49,072 bases of DNA from Lachnospiraceae bacterium (GTDB lineage Bacteria > Bacillota > Clostridia > Lachnospirales > Lachnospiraceae), in contig JAFSCH010000023.1 of assembly GCA_017436865.1 (NCBI GenBank), forward strand, positions 1-49,072, written 5' to 3'. Shown here in pieces: positions 25,257 to 35,183 of the stretch (the stretch's first letter is position 1; each line of letters begins with the position of its first letter). The translations under genes were made by a program, and so were the position numbers. The notes under the pieces were generated by a model, which worked only from the letters and a program-made list of their open reading frames with translations, made no database searches and was not told the origin of the DNA.

Positions 25257-27248
25257 ATGCAAAACAAAGGAAAATATTACATGACAACCGCAATCGCTTA
25301 TACATCAGGTAAGCCTCATATTGGTAATACCTATGAGATTATTCTGGCGGATGCGATTGCAAGATACAAAAAGGCAGAGGGCTATGACGTTTACTTCCAG
25401 ACAGGAACAGATGAGCATGGTCAGAAGATTCAGGAGAAGGCTGAGGCAGCAGGAATCACACCGAAGGAGTTTGTAGATGAGGTTGCCGGAGAGGTTAAGA
25501 GAATCTTTGATCAGATGAATACTTCATATGATAATTTCGTTCGTACGACAGATGAGGATCATGAGAACTGTGTAAAGAAGATTTTCAAGAAGTTATATGA
25601 CAAGGGAGATATTTATAAGAGCTCTTATGAAGGTCTTTACTGTACTCCATGTGAGTCCTTCTGGACAGAATCTCAGTTAGTAGATGGCAAATGTCCTGAC
25701 TGTGGAAGAGAAGTAAAGCCAGCCAAGGAAGAGGCATATTTCTTCAAGATGAGCAAATATGCTGATCGTTTAATCGATCATATCAATACACACCCTGAAT
25801 TCATTCAGCCGGTTTCCCGTAAGAATGAGATGATGAACAATTTCTTACTTCCTGGTTTACAGGATTTATGTGTTTCCAGAACCTCTTTCAGCTGGGGCAT
25901 TCCGGTAGATTTTGATCCTAAGCACGTTGTGTATGTATGGCTTGATGCATTAACCAACTATATTACCAAAATTGGTTATGATCCAGACGGTTCTAGCGAA
26001 TTATTCAACAAGAATTGGCCTGCAGACCTTCACTTAATTGGTAAGGATATTGTTCGTTTCCATACGATTTACTGGCCTATTTTCTTAATGGCATTAGATC
26101 TTCCATTACCAAAGCAGGTATTTGGTCATCCATGGCTCTTGCAGGGCGGTGACAAGATGAGTAAGTCTAAGGGTAATGTGATTTATGCGGATGATATGGC
26201 TAATTTATTTGGTGTAGATGCAACACGTTACTTCGTTCTTCATGAGATGCCATTTGAAAACGATGGTGTGATTACATGGGAGCTTGTTGTAGAACGTTTC
26301 AATTCAGACCTTGCAAATATTCTTGGAAACTTAGTAAACCGTACAGTTTCTATGAGTAATAAATATTTTGATGGTATTGTAAAGAGTACAGGTGTAACAG
26401 ATAGCTTTGATGAAGACTTAAAGTCTGTAGTAACAGGGACAAAAGCAAAGGTAGCAGAGAAGATGGATAAGCTTCGTGTTGCAGATGCAATTACTGCAGT
26501 ATTTGATTTATTCAGACGTTGTAACAAGTATATCGATGAGACAACACCTTGGGTTCTTGCAAAGGATGAAGCAAGCAAGGATAGATTAGCAGAAGTTCTT
26601 TACAATTTGACAGAGTCTATTACAATTGGAGCAAGCTTACTTCACAGCTTCTTGCCAGAGACAGCAGAAAGAATTGCAAAGCAGTTAAATACAACGTTAC
26701 GTGAATTTGATGACTTAGAGAAGTTTGGTTTATATGAAAGCGGAACAAAGGTAACAGAGACTCCTGAAATCTTATTTGCAAGATTAGATGCAAAGGAGAT
26801 AATGCCTAAGGTTGAAGAGATTCAGGCTGCACAGAAGGCAGAATATGAAGCAGAGCAGAGAAAGCTTAACGGTGAGGAAGCACCGGCAGAAGCAGAGGCT
26901 GTGATTGACATTGAGGCTAAGGAAGAGATTTCCTATGATGATTTTGCAAAGATGCAGTTCCAGATTGGTGAGATTATTGCTTGTGAAGCAGTTCCAAAGT
27001 CTAAGAAGCTGTTATGTAGCCAGGTGAAGATTGGTAGTCAGGTAAAGCAGATTGTATCAGGAATCAAGGCGCATTATACTCCAGAGGAAATGGTTGGTAA
27101 GAAGGTTATGGTTCTTGTAAACTTAAAGCCTGCAAAGCTTGCAGGAGTTATATCTGAGGGTATGTTGTTATGTGCAGAGGATGCGGAAGGCAATCTTGCA
27201 TTAATGACTGCTGAGAAGCCAATGCCATCAGGAGCAGAGATTTGCTAA
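25257..27248 (+). CDS. metG: methionyl-tRNA synthetase
   Basis: 663 aa, ATG with GGAAGGAG 6-8 bases upstream. Class I signature PHIGN (20-24) and KMSKS (300-304) are intact. A zinc-type knuckle (CTPC, then CPDC) lies near residues 127-150. The C-terminal region has the dimerising tRNA-binding domain (DFAKMQFQIGEIIACEAVPKSKKLLC onward) joined by an acidic linker. Essential for charging tRNA-Met. Regulated by the T-box leader just upstream. Full length and unremarkable. Confidence 0.97.
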   Translation: MQNKGKYYMTTAIAYTSGKPHIGNTYEIILADAIARYKKAEGYDVYFQTGTDEHGQKIQEKAEAAGITPKEFVDEVAGEVKRIFDQMNTSYDNFVRTTDEDHENCVKKIFKKLYDKGDIYKSSYEGLYCTPCESFWTESQLVDGKCPDCGREVKPAKEEAYFFKMSKYADRLIDHINTHPEFIQPVSRKNEMMNNFLLPGLQDLCVSRTSFSWGIPVDFDPKHVVYVWLDALTNYITKIGYDPDGSSELFNKNWPADLHLIGKDIVRFHTIYWPIFLMALDLPLPKQVFGHPWLLQGGDKMSKSKGNVIYADDMANLFGVDATRYFVLHEMPFENDGVITWELVVERFNSDLANILGNLVNRTVSMSNKYFDGIVKSTGVTDSFDEDLKSVVTGTKAKVAEKMDKLRVADAITAVFDLFRRCNKYIDETTPWVLAKDEASKDRLAEVLYNLTESITIGASLLHSFLPETAERIAKQLNTTLREFDDLEKFGLYESGTKVTETPEILFARLDAKEIMPKVEEIQAAQKAEYEAEQRKLNGEEAPAEAEAVIDIEAKEEISYDDFAKMQFQIGEIIACEAVPKSKKLLCSQVKIGSQVKQIVSGIKAHYTPEEMVGKKVMVLVNLKPAKLAGVISEGMLLCAEDAEGNLALMTAEKPMPSGAEIC

Positions 27249-27281
27249 TGTGGCTCTGAATATTAACTGTAAGGAGTTATT

Positions 27282-27920
27282 ATGAAAAAAATAGAAGCAA
27301 TTTTATTTGATTTAGATGGAACCTTATGGGATTCTGCAGATGGTGTGTTAAAGACCTGGAATATGGTTATTGCAAAGCATCCGGAATGCAAGCGAGAGCT
27401 GTTAACGGCAGAGGAGCTTGGTAGCTATTTTGGTCTTCCTATGAAAGAGATTGGAAATCGTATGTTTTCTAATCTTAGTGAAGAAGAACGTGATGTTATG
27501 ATGGGAGAATGCTGCAAGCTGGAGAATGACTATCTGGCAGAGCATGGCGGAATTCTGTTTCCAAAGCTAGCAGAGACACTTGCGATTTTGCATAAGGATT
27601 ATAAGTTATTTATTGTAAGTAACTGTCAGTCAGGTTATATTGAAAGCTTTATTAAGGCACACAAAATGGAAGAATATTTCGATGATACTCAGTGCTGGGG
27701 CGACAATATGGTGCCAAAGGGCGAGAATAATAAACTCATTATGCAGAGAAATGGTGTAACAAGAGCAGTTTATGTGGGTGATACCAGTGGTGATGAGCAG
27801 TCAGCCAGAGTAGCAGGTATTCCATTTGTATTTGCGGCGTATGGTTTTGGTGAAGCAGTTGCACCGGATTATACAATAAAGGCTTTTGAAGAATTACCAG
27901 CTGTTATGGCATCGATGTAA
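27282..27920 (+). CDS. HAD-superfamily phosphatase (PGP/PgmB-like)
   Basis: 212 aa. HAD motif I DLDGTLWDS (nucleophile Asp10, general acid Asp12), motif II FIVSNCQSG, a lysine in WGDNMVPKGENNKLI, and motif IV VYVGDTSGDEQSA. The helical cap after motif I is of the C1 type found in phosphoglycolate phosphatase and beta-phosphoglucomutase. It is 33 bases after metG and shares its terminator, so it is likely cotranscribed. Natural substrate not evident. Confidence 0.85.
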   Translation: MKKIEAILFDLDGTLWDSADGVLKTWNMVIAKHPECKRELLTAEELGSYFGLPMKEIGNRMFSNLSEEERDVMMGECCKLENDYLAEHGGILFPKLAETLAILHKDYKLFIVSNCQSGYIESFIKAHKMEEYFDDTQCWGDNMVPKGENNKLIMQRNGVTRAVYVGDTSGDEQSARVAGIPFVFAAYGFGEAVAPDYTIKAFEELPAVMASM

Positions 27921-27939
27921 GATAATATATATGAAACAG

Positions 27940-27978
27940 AAAAAGGGCAAGGATGAATAAATCATCTTTGTCCTTTTT
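27940..27978. terminator. bidirectional terminator between the HAD gene and the kinase gene
   Basis: 27940-27956 and 27962-27978 form a stem of about 17 positions with two imperfect pairs. A-run and T-run are on either side, so it can end transcripts from both strands. Confidence 0.8.
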
Positions 27979-27993
27979 GAGAAAATAATTGTA

Positions 27994-29412
27994 TTAATCA
28001 TTTTTCGAAGCTTTTTCCAGTGTAAAAATAAATTCCGTTCCAATGCCTTCGGTACTTATAACATTAATATTTTCGTTGTGGGAATGGATAATTTCTTTTG
28101 TAATGGAGAGACCAAGTCCGGTTCCTTTCTTATCTTTTCCTCGAGACAAGTCTGTCTTATAAAAGCGATCCCAGATTTGCTTTATATTGTCCTTTGGAAT
28201 TCCGATACCATTATCTTTTACCGATACCAGTAGCTTATTGGATTTTTCAATGGTTTCGATTTTGATCGAAGAGTTCTTATGACTAAACTTAATCGCATTA
28301 TCAACGAGGTTATAGAGAACCTGTTGAATCTTTACCACATCTGCATTAACAAACATTTTTTCGTCGGTTAGGACAAGTTCAATGGTAATCAGTTTATTGC
28401 GGCAGGTTCCTTCAAAGGATGCAGCTGTATTTTTGATAATCGGATTTATATCAAAGTCTGTTCGGTCAAGTATCATCCCTTTTGTATTTAGATTATTCAA
28501 CGTCAGGAGTGAATTGGTTAGCTTGGTTAATCGATCCGTTTCATTCAAAACAACGCCAATGTATTTTTCGTGAAGCTCCTGTGGAATCGTTCCATCCTGC
28601 ATTGCTTCCAGATAGCCTCTCATAGAGGTGAGTGGAGAACGGAAGTCATGGGAGATATTTGCAACAAGCTGTTTTTGATTATCCTTACTTTTTGCAACTT
28701 CACTTGCCATATATTGTAACGAAGCGGCTAGATAACCAATTTCATCTTCGCTATCAACCTGAAACTCGTAGTGGAAGTTGCCGATTGCATACTGTTCGGT
28801 TGCATGCGTAATCTTACGAAGCGGAAGATACACAAGCTCTGTAAAAAAGAGCAGAATAATTAATGATAATAAAAACAGGATAATTAGTGTCAAATACGAA
28901 ATATTCAACAAATTATTACAAGATGCTTCCAGTTCAGACATAGAGGCATGAATAACCACATAGCCTTTTACTTTGTATTGTGCAGTAATAGGAGCAAAAG
29001 CAGAAATCATATCTTCATCAAACATACCAAAAAAATTACCAACAGTATAAAAGGAGTTTCCTGTAATTGTCGGATTAAAATTTGGTATTGTGACAGGATT
29101 CTCAATGTCTAAGGATTCGCTGGAATTCAAAACAATCAAACCTGAGGGATTTACGATCCACACAGATGCATCCAAAAAGGTATCGATAGCCTCAATTTGG
29201 CGCCATACAGATTCTAAAGTAATCTCGCTGTTATAAAGGTCGGCGGCATAGGAATTCGATACCAGCATAGCTTCTTGGTACAACGCATCTGCACGCTCCC
29301 TTTTTAAATGTTCCAGTGTCATGCTGGATGTAAAGGTTGCTACTACGATAAAGCCGAAAAAGCCAAAAATCAAGTATGCAAGTACAAATTTTAAATATAG
29401 AGTACGCTTCAT
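27994..29412 (-). CDS. membrane sensor histidine kinase (two-component partner)
   Basis: 472 aa on the - strand. First membrane span at residues 7-29, extracytoplasmic sensor to about 165, second span LTLIILFLLSLIILLFF, HAMP domain, H-box ANISHDFRSPLTSMRGYLEAM with phosphoacceptor His, and ATPase motifs VDNAIKFS, DNGIGIP and GTGLGLSI. A classical PhoR/ResE-type kinase. The regulator gene lies 25 bases upstream and is transcribed first. Stimulus unknown. Confidence 0.9.
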   Translation of the reverse strand: MKRTLYLKFVLAYLIFGFFGFIVVATFTSSMTLEHLKRERADALYQEAMLVSNSYAADLYNSEITLESVWRQIEAIDTFLDASVWIVNPSGLIVLNSSESLDIENPVTIPNFNPTITGNSFYTVGNFFGMFDEDMISAFAPITAQYKVKGYVVIHASMSELEASCNNLLNISYLTLIILFLLSLIILLFFTELVYLPLRKITHATEQYAIGNFHYEFQVDSEDEIGYLAASLQYMASEVAKSKDNQKQLVANISHDFRSPLTSMRGYLEAMQDGTIPQELHEKYIGVVLNETDRLTKLTNSLLTLNNLNTKGMILDRTDFDINPIIKNTAASFEGTCRNKLITIELVLTDEKMFVNADVVKIQQVLYNLVDNAIKFSHKNSSIKIETIEKSNKLLVSVKDNGIGIPKDNIKQIWDRFYKTDLSRGKDKKGTGLGLSITKEIIHSHNENINVISTEGIGTEFIFTLEKASKND

Positions 29413-29437
29413 GGTAGTACCTCCAAAAAGTCATTTG

Positions 29438-30142
29438 TTAAGAGTTTTTTACTTCAAACTTGTAACCGATTCCCCAGATGGTAGCAATCTTCCAAGATTC
29501 ATGATCCTTGATTTTTTCACGAAGTCGCTTGATATGAACGTCAACGGTTCTAGTATCGCCAATATATTCATAGCCCCATATCTGGTCAAGTAACTGTTCT
29601 CTTGTAAATACGTGATTTGGAGAGGAGGCAAGAAAATATAATAATTCCAGTTCTTTTGGTGGCATATCAACGGTATGACCATTATAAATAACCGAATAAT
29701 TTGTAAGATTAATGGTAAGGTTTGGATAACTTACCTGCTTGGAGGTTGAATTTTCTTTGGCAGGAGTGGCTGTCTTATAGCGACGAAGAACAGCCTTTAC
29801 TCTTGCGACCAGTTCTTTCGTATCAAAAGGTTTCTCCATATAGTCATCTGCGCCAAGTTCCAAGCCAAGAACCTTATCAAATACCTCACCTTTTGCGGAG
29901 AGAATGATAATTGGAGTTTGGGATTTCTGGCGTATTTCACGGCAGACCTGATAACCATCAATGCCAGGAAGCATCAGGTCAAGAATAATTAAGTCAGGTG
30001 CAAAACTGTCAGCAACTTTAAGAGCAGATTCACCGTCATATACAATATGAGTTTCAAAGCATTCCTTTGTCATATACAAGGAAATCAGTTCTGCAATATT
30101 TTCATCATCATCGACAATTAAGATTTTTTGTTTATTTACCAT
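29438..30142 (-). CDS. OmpR/PhoB-family response regulator
   Basis: 234 aa from the ATG at 30142, which has AGAGGGG nine bases upstream; an extension to 30190 would run into the mutS2 stop and lacks a site. Receiver domain with VDDDENIAEL, phosphoacceptor Asp in DLILLDLMLPGIDG and Lys in EKPFDTKEL, then winged helix ending WGIGYKFEV. It heads the operon with the kinase at 27994. Confidence 0.92.
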   Translation of the reverse strand: MVNKQKILIVDDDENIAELISLYMTKECFETHIVYDGESALKVADSFAPDLIILDLMLPGIDGYQVCREIRQKSQTPIIILSAKGEVFDKVLGLELGADDYMEKPFDTKELVARVKAVLRRYKTATPAKENSTSKQVSYPNLTINLTNYSVIYNGHTVDMPPKELELLYFLASSPNHVFTREQLLDQIWGYEYIGDTRTVDVHIKRLREKIKDHESWKIATIWGIGYKFEVKNS

Positions 30143-30189
30143 AGTATATAACCCCTCTTTCTGTTTTTGATATAAAATGCTGGCACGCA

Positions 30190-32580
30190 CTATTTAAACT
30201 CTGCAATGGTAACACCTGCATCGCCTTCACCAAATTCACCAAGATGGAAGGATTTGACATAGGAGATGGTCTTTAGGTGTCTTTGAACAGCAGCTCTTAA
30301 TGCTCCGGTTCCTTTTCCGTGTACGATTCTTACGCTTGGAGCATGTGACAGATACGCATCATCCAGATATTTATCTAATTCTGCAATGGCTTCATCAACG
30401 GTTCGTCCAAGAAGATTGATTTCCATGGAGAAGGATTTTGTTTTTGCAGCACCGATTTTGCTACCTGAACTACGCGCAGATGCCATGTATTTGGACTTTG
30501 GAGTTGGTGTTAGGGCATCTTCGTTAATTAATACAAGGTCACGCAGATTTACTTTGGAACGGATAATGCCGCATTGTACAAAAAGGTCACCTTTTGCATC
30601 CGGTTTGGAAGAAACCGTTCCTTTTAGCCCCATGGAAACAACCTTTACCATATCACCAAGCTTAATCTGTGTTGCTTTTAAAATCTTATGTGTAGGTTGT
30701 TGTGCCGCTTGAGTCAGCTTGGAATTTTTTTCGCTAATCTTATCACGAACCTTGGTTCTTGCCTTTTCCATATCCTTCATAGAGGTGTTGGAATTGTATT
30801 TTTGGAAGTTACGAATGGTTTCGTCAGCCACATCCTTTGCTTCCTGTAAAATCGTACGAGCTTCTTCGTTTGCCTCACGAAGAATACGTTCTTTCTGAGA
30901 ATCAAGCTTTTCCTGCTTTTGTGTCAGTTTATCCTTTAAGGAGCTGATTTCAGCTTTATAGCTTGCAATTTCGGCACGTTCGGCTTCGATTGTCTTGCGG
31001 CTTGCTTCTAAGTCAGCGAGTAAGTCTTCAAAGCTTTCGTCTTCTTCACTGATATGTTCTTTTGCGGAGTTGATAATTTCATCAGAAAGTCCAAGCTTAG
31101 AGGAAATCGCAAAGGCATTACTTTTTCCTGGAATACCGATTAACAAGCGGTAGGTAGGGCGTAGTGTTTCCACATCGAATTCACAGCAGGCATTTTCCAC
31201 ATAAGGAGTCGATAGGGCAAATACCTTCAATTCACTGTAATGAGTGGTTGCCATGGTACGGATGCCTTTATCATGCAAGTGCTTTAAAATAGCTATGGCA
31301 AGCGCAGCACCTTCTGTTGGGTCAGTTCCGGCACCAAGCTCGTCAAAGAGACATAAGGAATTCTCATCTGCATGCTCTAAAATAGAAATGGTATTGGTCA
31401 TATGGGCAGAGAAGGTAGAAAGATTCTGCTCAATACTCTGTTCATCACCGATATCGGCATATACCTCATGGAAAACGGCTAATTCAGAACGGTCTAATGC
31501 AGGAATGTGAAGTCCTGCCTGTCCCATGAGTGTAAAAAGTCCAACGGTTTTTAAGGAAACGGTTTTACCGCCTGTATTTGGACCGGTAACAACTAATAAA
31601 TCAAAATCACGTCCGAGCATAATATCAATTGGAACAACCTTTTTCTTATCCAATAAAGGATGACGCCCCTTACGAATATGAATATAGTGATTGGTATTGA
31701 ATAATGGTCTAGATGCATTCATATCGATGGCAAGAGAGGCTCTTGCAAAGATAAAATCAAGCTGTGTGAGTATCTTGAAGTTTTGCATAAGCTCTTCGGT
31801 ATGTTCGCCAGCCTGGGCACTTAGGGTAGCGAGGATTACCTCGATTTCGTCCTGCTCCTGAAGTGCAAGTTCTTTTAATTGATTGTTCAGATTAACAATA
31901 GCAGCAGGTTCAATAAAAAGGGTAGAGCCGGTAGAGGACTGGTCATGTACCATACCGGGAACATTTCCCTTATGCTCAGCTTTTACAGGAATACAGTAAC
32001 GGTTATTACGCATAGTAATAACAGCATCCTGTAAATACGTGCGGTAGCTGGTATTTACCATGCTGTTTAACTGAGAATGTATCTTATCATTGGTTTGCTG
32101 AATGCTTCTACGGATATGCTTCAAGGTGGAGCTTGCATCATCGGCAACCTCTTCCTCAGAAATTAGACAACGGTTAATTTCATTTTGAAGAGGAGTGAGA
32201 GGCTCTAAGTCATTGAAAAGAGGCTCTAAGCTGTCGGTTATCTCTTCATCACGTTCTCCTCTTGCAAAGGCTTTTGCCTTGGTTGCGCAAGCAAGGGAGG
32301 CAGCAATTTTTAGTAATTCCGGCGCGGAAAGACTGCTTCCGATGTCAAGAGATTTTATGCTAAAGCGGATGTCCTTATTGCCACTAAAGCCAATACGTCC
32401 TCCTTTTATCAGGCGACTGAAAGCATCGGCAGTCTGCTGCTGTGCCTCTTCAATGTCAGCAAGAACGGTCATAGGCATTAATTTTTGACAAAGCTCCTTT
32501 CCCGGTACGGAGCTTGCTTTATCGGTTAAAAGTTGAATGATTTTCTGATATTCTAAGATTCGTAACGCTTTTTCATTCAT
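30190..32580 (-). CDS. mutS2: MutS2 (ribosome-rescue/anti-recombination ATPase with Smr domain)
   Basis: 796 aa, full length. Walker A GPNTGGKT (333-340), Walker B in CLFDELGAGTDPTEGAAL, clamp and coiled-coil region (about 500-620), KOW-like segment, and a C-terminal Smr nuclease domain (about 715-796) with INLLGRTVDEAI and VRIVHGKGTGALR. Known roles in Firmicutes include splitting collided ribosomes and suppressing recombination. The gene ends just before the regulator gene, so the three - strand genes could form an operon. Confidence 0.95.
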   Translation of the reverse strand: MNEKALRILEYQKIIQLLTDKASSVPGKELCQKLMPMTVLADIEEAQQQTADAFSRLIKGGRIGFSGNKDIRFSIKSLDIGSSLSAPELLKIAASLACATKAKAFARGERDEEITDSLEPLFNDLEPLTPLQNEINRCLISEEEVADDASSTLKHIRRSIQQTNDKIHSQLNSMVNTSYRTYLQDAVITMRNNRYCIPVKAEHKGNVPGMVHDQSSTGSTLFIEPAAIVNLNNQLKELALQEQDEIEVILATLSAQAGEHTEELMQNFKILTQLDFIFARASLAIDMNASRPLFNTNHYIHIRKGRHPLLDKKKVVPIDIMLGRDFDLLVVTGPNTGGKTVSLKTVGLFTLMGQAGLHIPALDRSELAVFHEVYADIGDEQSIEQNLSTFSAHMTNTISILEHADENSLCLFDELGAGTDPTEGAALAIAILKHLHDKGIRTMATTHYSELKVFALSTPYVENACCEFDVETLRPTYRLLIGIPGKSNAFAISSKLGLSDEIINSAKEHISEEDESFEDLLADLEASRKTIEAERAEIASYKAEISSLKDKLTQKQEKLDSQKERILREANEEARTILQEAKDVADETIRNFQKYNSNTSMKDMEKARTKVRDKISEKNSKLTQAAQQPTHKILKATQIKLGDMVKVVSMGLKGTVSSKPDAKGDLFVQCGIIRSKVNLRDLVLINEDALTPTPKSKYMASARSSGSKIGAAKTKSFSMEINLLGRTVDEAIAELDKYLDDAYLSHAPSVRIVHGKGTGALRAAVQRHLKTISYVKSFHLGEFGEGDAGVTIAEFK

Positions 32581-32771
32581 ATATTAGAAATCCTTTCGAA
32601 ATACGTGCTTATTGATTGTTCTATCATAACATGAAAATAAGGAAAACTCCACATCTTCCTTTACTTTAAATAATTCTTCGGATATACTAATTACTGTTCA
32701 CTAAACACGAAAATTTATGTGAATTGGATGTGCTGAAAAGCTACGAGGTGAACTGGAAAGGCGGAAGGATT

Positions 32772-34118
32772 ATGAAGGAAAATTCGGATAAAAATGAGCC
32801 TTCGCAGGCAAGTGATTTTGAGTTCCTGCAAGAGAAGATAAAAGAAAGACCCATTAATAAGAAAAAGCTGATACAGAGAACGATTATCACAGCATCGTTA
32901 GCTTTATTATTTGGTTTGATAGCATGCCTGACTTTTTTATTACTTGAGCCGGTTTTAAATAACTGGCTATATCCAGAGGAAGAGCCAATTGTTGTAACAT
33001 TTCCACAGGAGAAGGATGAAATGCGACCAGAGGATATGCTTACAGAGGATGAGACAACACAGGAAGCAGAAAGTGAAGAACATCAGACCAGCGATGAGTT
33101 AAATGAATCTGATATACAGGGCGAGCTGGAAGAGGAAGATAATTTGATTACAGGCTATGAAGACATGTACCAAAGTATAAAAGAACTCTATCAGAAGGTT
33201 GCGACCAGTATGGTTACTGTCACAGGTGTAAAATCTGATGTGGATTGGTTCAATAATCCTTATGAGAGTGAAGGAACAATTGCAGGGGTTATAATAGCAA
33301 ATAATAACCGAGAACTTTTAATGCTTACCAAGCGTTCTCCGTTAAAGGGAGCAGAAAGAATACATGTAACCTTTTTCAATGGAAAAACAGCAGAGGGAAG
33401 TATTAAAAAATATGATGTCAATACAGACCTTGCTGTCATTGCAGTAGAACTAAAGTATCTATCATCAGATGTTTTAGAGGATGTTTCGGTTGCGAAGCTT
33501 GCAAGTTCAAATGATGTAAAGCTTCAGGGAATACCGGTAATGGCAATTGGAAATATTTTAGGATACAAAGATAGTGTGTGTTATGGAATGATAACGTCTA
33601 TGGGAAATGACATAACTCTGCCAGACAATCAGTATAAAATGATAACAACGGACATTTATGGTAGTAAGAATCCAACAGGAATTCTGGTTAGTATGGATGG
33701 AAGTGTTTTAGGAATTCTTGACAATACACATAATAATGAAGATACAGCCAATTTAGTATCCGCAATTGGAATTACCGAGCTAAAGGGCATGATTACTAAG
33801 CTTTCGAATGGAGCAGACATTTTGTATGCCGGATTATATGTACAGGATATTTCATCGGAAGCAAGGGTTGAGCTTGGACTGGTTAAAGGAGCGTATATAT
33901 CCGATATTGATATGAATTCTCCAGCAATGAAGAAAGGAATTCAAAAGGGCGATATTATCGTCCGTATAGGAGATAAGGAAATTAACAGTGCGGCTGACTA
34001 TATGAATGCAATCCGAGGGTATTCTGCGAATCAAGAAATAACGATAACCGTGCTTCGTTCTGCGAAGGAGGAGTACAAAGAAATGGAGTTTGCAGTAGAA
34101 TTACAGGTTAGGGAGTAG
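32772..34118 (+). CDS. HtrA-like membrane-anchored pseudoprotease with PDZ domain
   Basis: 448 aa from ATG 32772, which follows GGAAGGA; an upstream ATG at 32724 has no site. A cytoplasmic segment, one membrane span (TIITASLALLFGLIACLTFLL), an acidic linker, a trypsin-like domain (about 150-345) and a C-terminal PDZ domain (IQKGDIIVRIGDKEINSAADYMNAI). The Asp of the triad is kept (DVNTDLAVIAVE). The TNNHVV histidine position reads LTKRSPL, and the GNSGGP serine motif reads SKNPTG, so it should not cleave. It probably acts as a binding or scaffold protein at the cell surface. Confidence 0.8.
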   Translation: MKENSDKNEPSQASDFEFLQEKIKERPINKKKLIQRTIITASLALLFGLIACLTFLLLEPVLNNWLYPEEEPIVVTFPQEKDEMRPEDMLTEDETTQEAESEEHQTSDELNESDIQGELEEEDNLITGYEDMYQSIKELYQKVATSMVTVTGVKSDVDWFNNPYESEGTIAGVIIANNNRELLMLTKRSPLKGAERIHVTFFNGKTAEGSIKKYDVNTDLAVIAVELKYLSSDVLEDVSVAKLASSNDVKLQGIPVMAIGNILGYKDSVCYGMITSMGNDITLPDNQYKMITTDIYGSKNPTGILVSMDGSVLGILDNTHNNEDTANLVSAIGITELKGMITKLSNGADILYAGLYVQDISSEARVELGLVKGAYISDIDMNSPAMKKGIQKGDIIVRIGDKEINSAADYMNAIRGYSANQEITITVLRSAKEEYKEMEFAVELQVRE

Positions 34119-34121
34119 AAA

Positions 34122-34181
34122 GTGAAAAATCCATATATGGTAGATTTTTCACATGGAAAATTTGTGTGAGACACAAATTTT
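34122..34181 (+). promoter_or_regulatory. tandem perfect hairpins ahead of yhaM
   Basis: GTGAAAAATC (34122-34131) with GATTTTTCAC (34143-34152), then AAAATTTGTGT (34157-34167) with ACACAAATTTT (34171-34181). The second ends just before the GAAAGGAAAGG ribosome site. No T-run follows the first except inside the stem. They may separate the expression of the two flanking genes or control translation of yhaM. Confidence 0.55.
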
Positions 34182-34203
34182 AGAAAGGAAAGGATAGAAA
34201 AAC

Positions 34204-35145
34204 ATGAAGTATATTAAAGATTATAAAGATGGAGACAGAGTATTTGATATTTATTTTTGTAAGTTCAAGAGCTCTGCAGTAACAAAGAATGGAAAGTCTT
34301 ATGACAATGTTATTTTGCAGGACAAAACAGGTACCATTGATGCAAAAATCTGGGATCCGAATAATCCTGGAATTGGAGATTTCGATGCTTGCGATTACAT
34401 AGAAGTGTATGGTGATGTAACAAGCTTTAACGGTGCTTTGCAGGTAAATGTTAAACGTGTACGTCTCTGTCAGGAGGGTGAGTACAACGAAGGTGAGTAC
34501 ATGCCTGTCAGCAAGAAAAATATTGAAGAAATGTATGCAGAGCTGTTAAAACTCATTGGAAGTATTGAAAACACATATTTAAAACAGTTGCTAGAAGCAT
34601 TTTTTGTAAAGGATGCAACGTTTGTACAGGCCTTTAAGAAGTCATCGGCAGCAAAGACAGTACATCATGGCTTTATTGGTGGTTTGTTGGAGCATACGTT
34701 AAGTGTAACAAAGCTTTGTGATTATTACTGCACGGCTTATCCGATTTTAAAGAGAGATTTGCTCTTAACTGCAGCAATTTGTCATGATATGGGAAAAATA
34801 AGGGAAATCAGTGCATTTCCGGTAAACGATTATACTGACGAAGGACAATTCTTAGGACACATTGTAATGGGATCAGAGATGATTAGTGAAAAGATAAAAG
34901 AGATTGCAGGATTTCCACCAATGCTTGCGATGGAGTTGAAGCATTGTATTCTCTCGCATCATGGAGAATTGGAGTTTGGTTCTCCGAAAAAACCGGCTAT
35001 TATCGAAGCAGTAGCGTTAACTTATGCAGATAATACCGATGCAAAGATGGAAACCTTTACAGAACTTTTAGAGTCTACACAGGAAACAGGCTGGCTAGGT
35101 TTTAATCGCTTCTTTGAGTCTAATTTGAGAGGTTCTGTTATTTAG
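34204..35145 (+). CDS. yhaM: YhaM-type 3'-5' exoribonuclease (OB fold plus HD domain)
   Basis: 313 aa, close to the 314 of B. subtilis YhaM. The N-terminal OB-fold (about 15-90; NVILQDKTGTIDAKIWD, FNGALQVNV) binds nucleic acid, and an HD phosphohydrolase domain follows with VHHGFIGGLLEHTLSV, CHDMGKI and LSHHGELE as metal ligands. It degrades single-stranded RNA (and DNA) from the 3' end. ATG with AAAGGAAAGG upstream. It lies between the pseudoprotease and methyltransferase genes on the same strand. Confidence 0.9.
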   Translation: MKYIKDYKDGDRVFDIYFCKFKSSAVTKNGKSYDNVILQDKTGTIDAKIWDPNNPGIGDFDACDYIEVYGDVTSFNGALQVNVKRVRLCQEGEYNEGEYMPVSKKNIEEMYAELLKLIGSIENTYLKQLLEAFFVKDATFVQAFKKSSAAKTVHHGFIGGLLEHTLSVTKLCDYYCTAYPILKRDLLLTAAICHDMGKIREISAFPVNDYTDEGQFLGHIVMGSEMISEKIKEIAGFPPMLAMELKHCILSHHGELEFGSPKKPAIIEAVALTYADNTDAKMETFTELLESTQETGWLGFNRFFESNLRGSVI

Positions 35146-35183
35146 AGATTAAGGCATGGAATAAATACGATTTTGGAAAGGGC

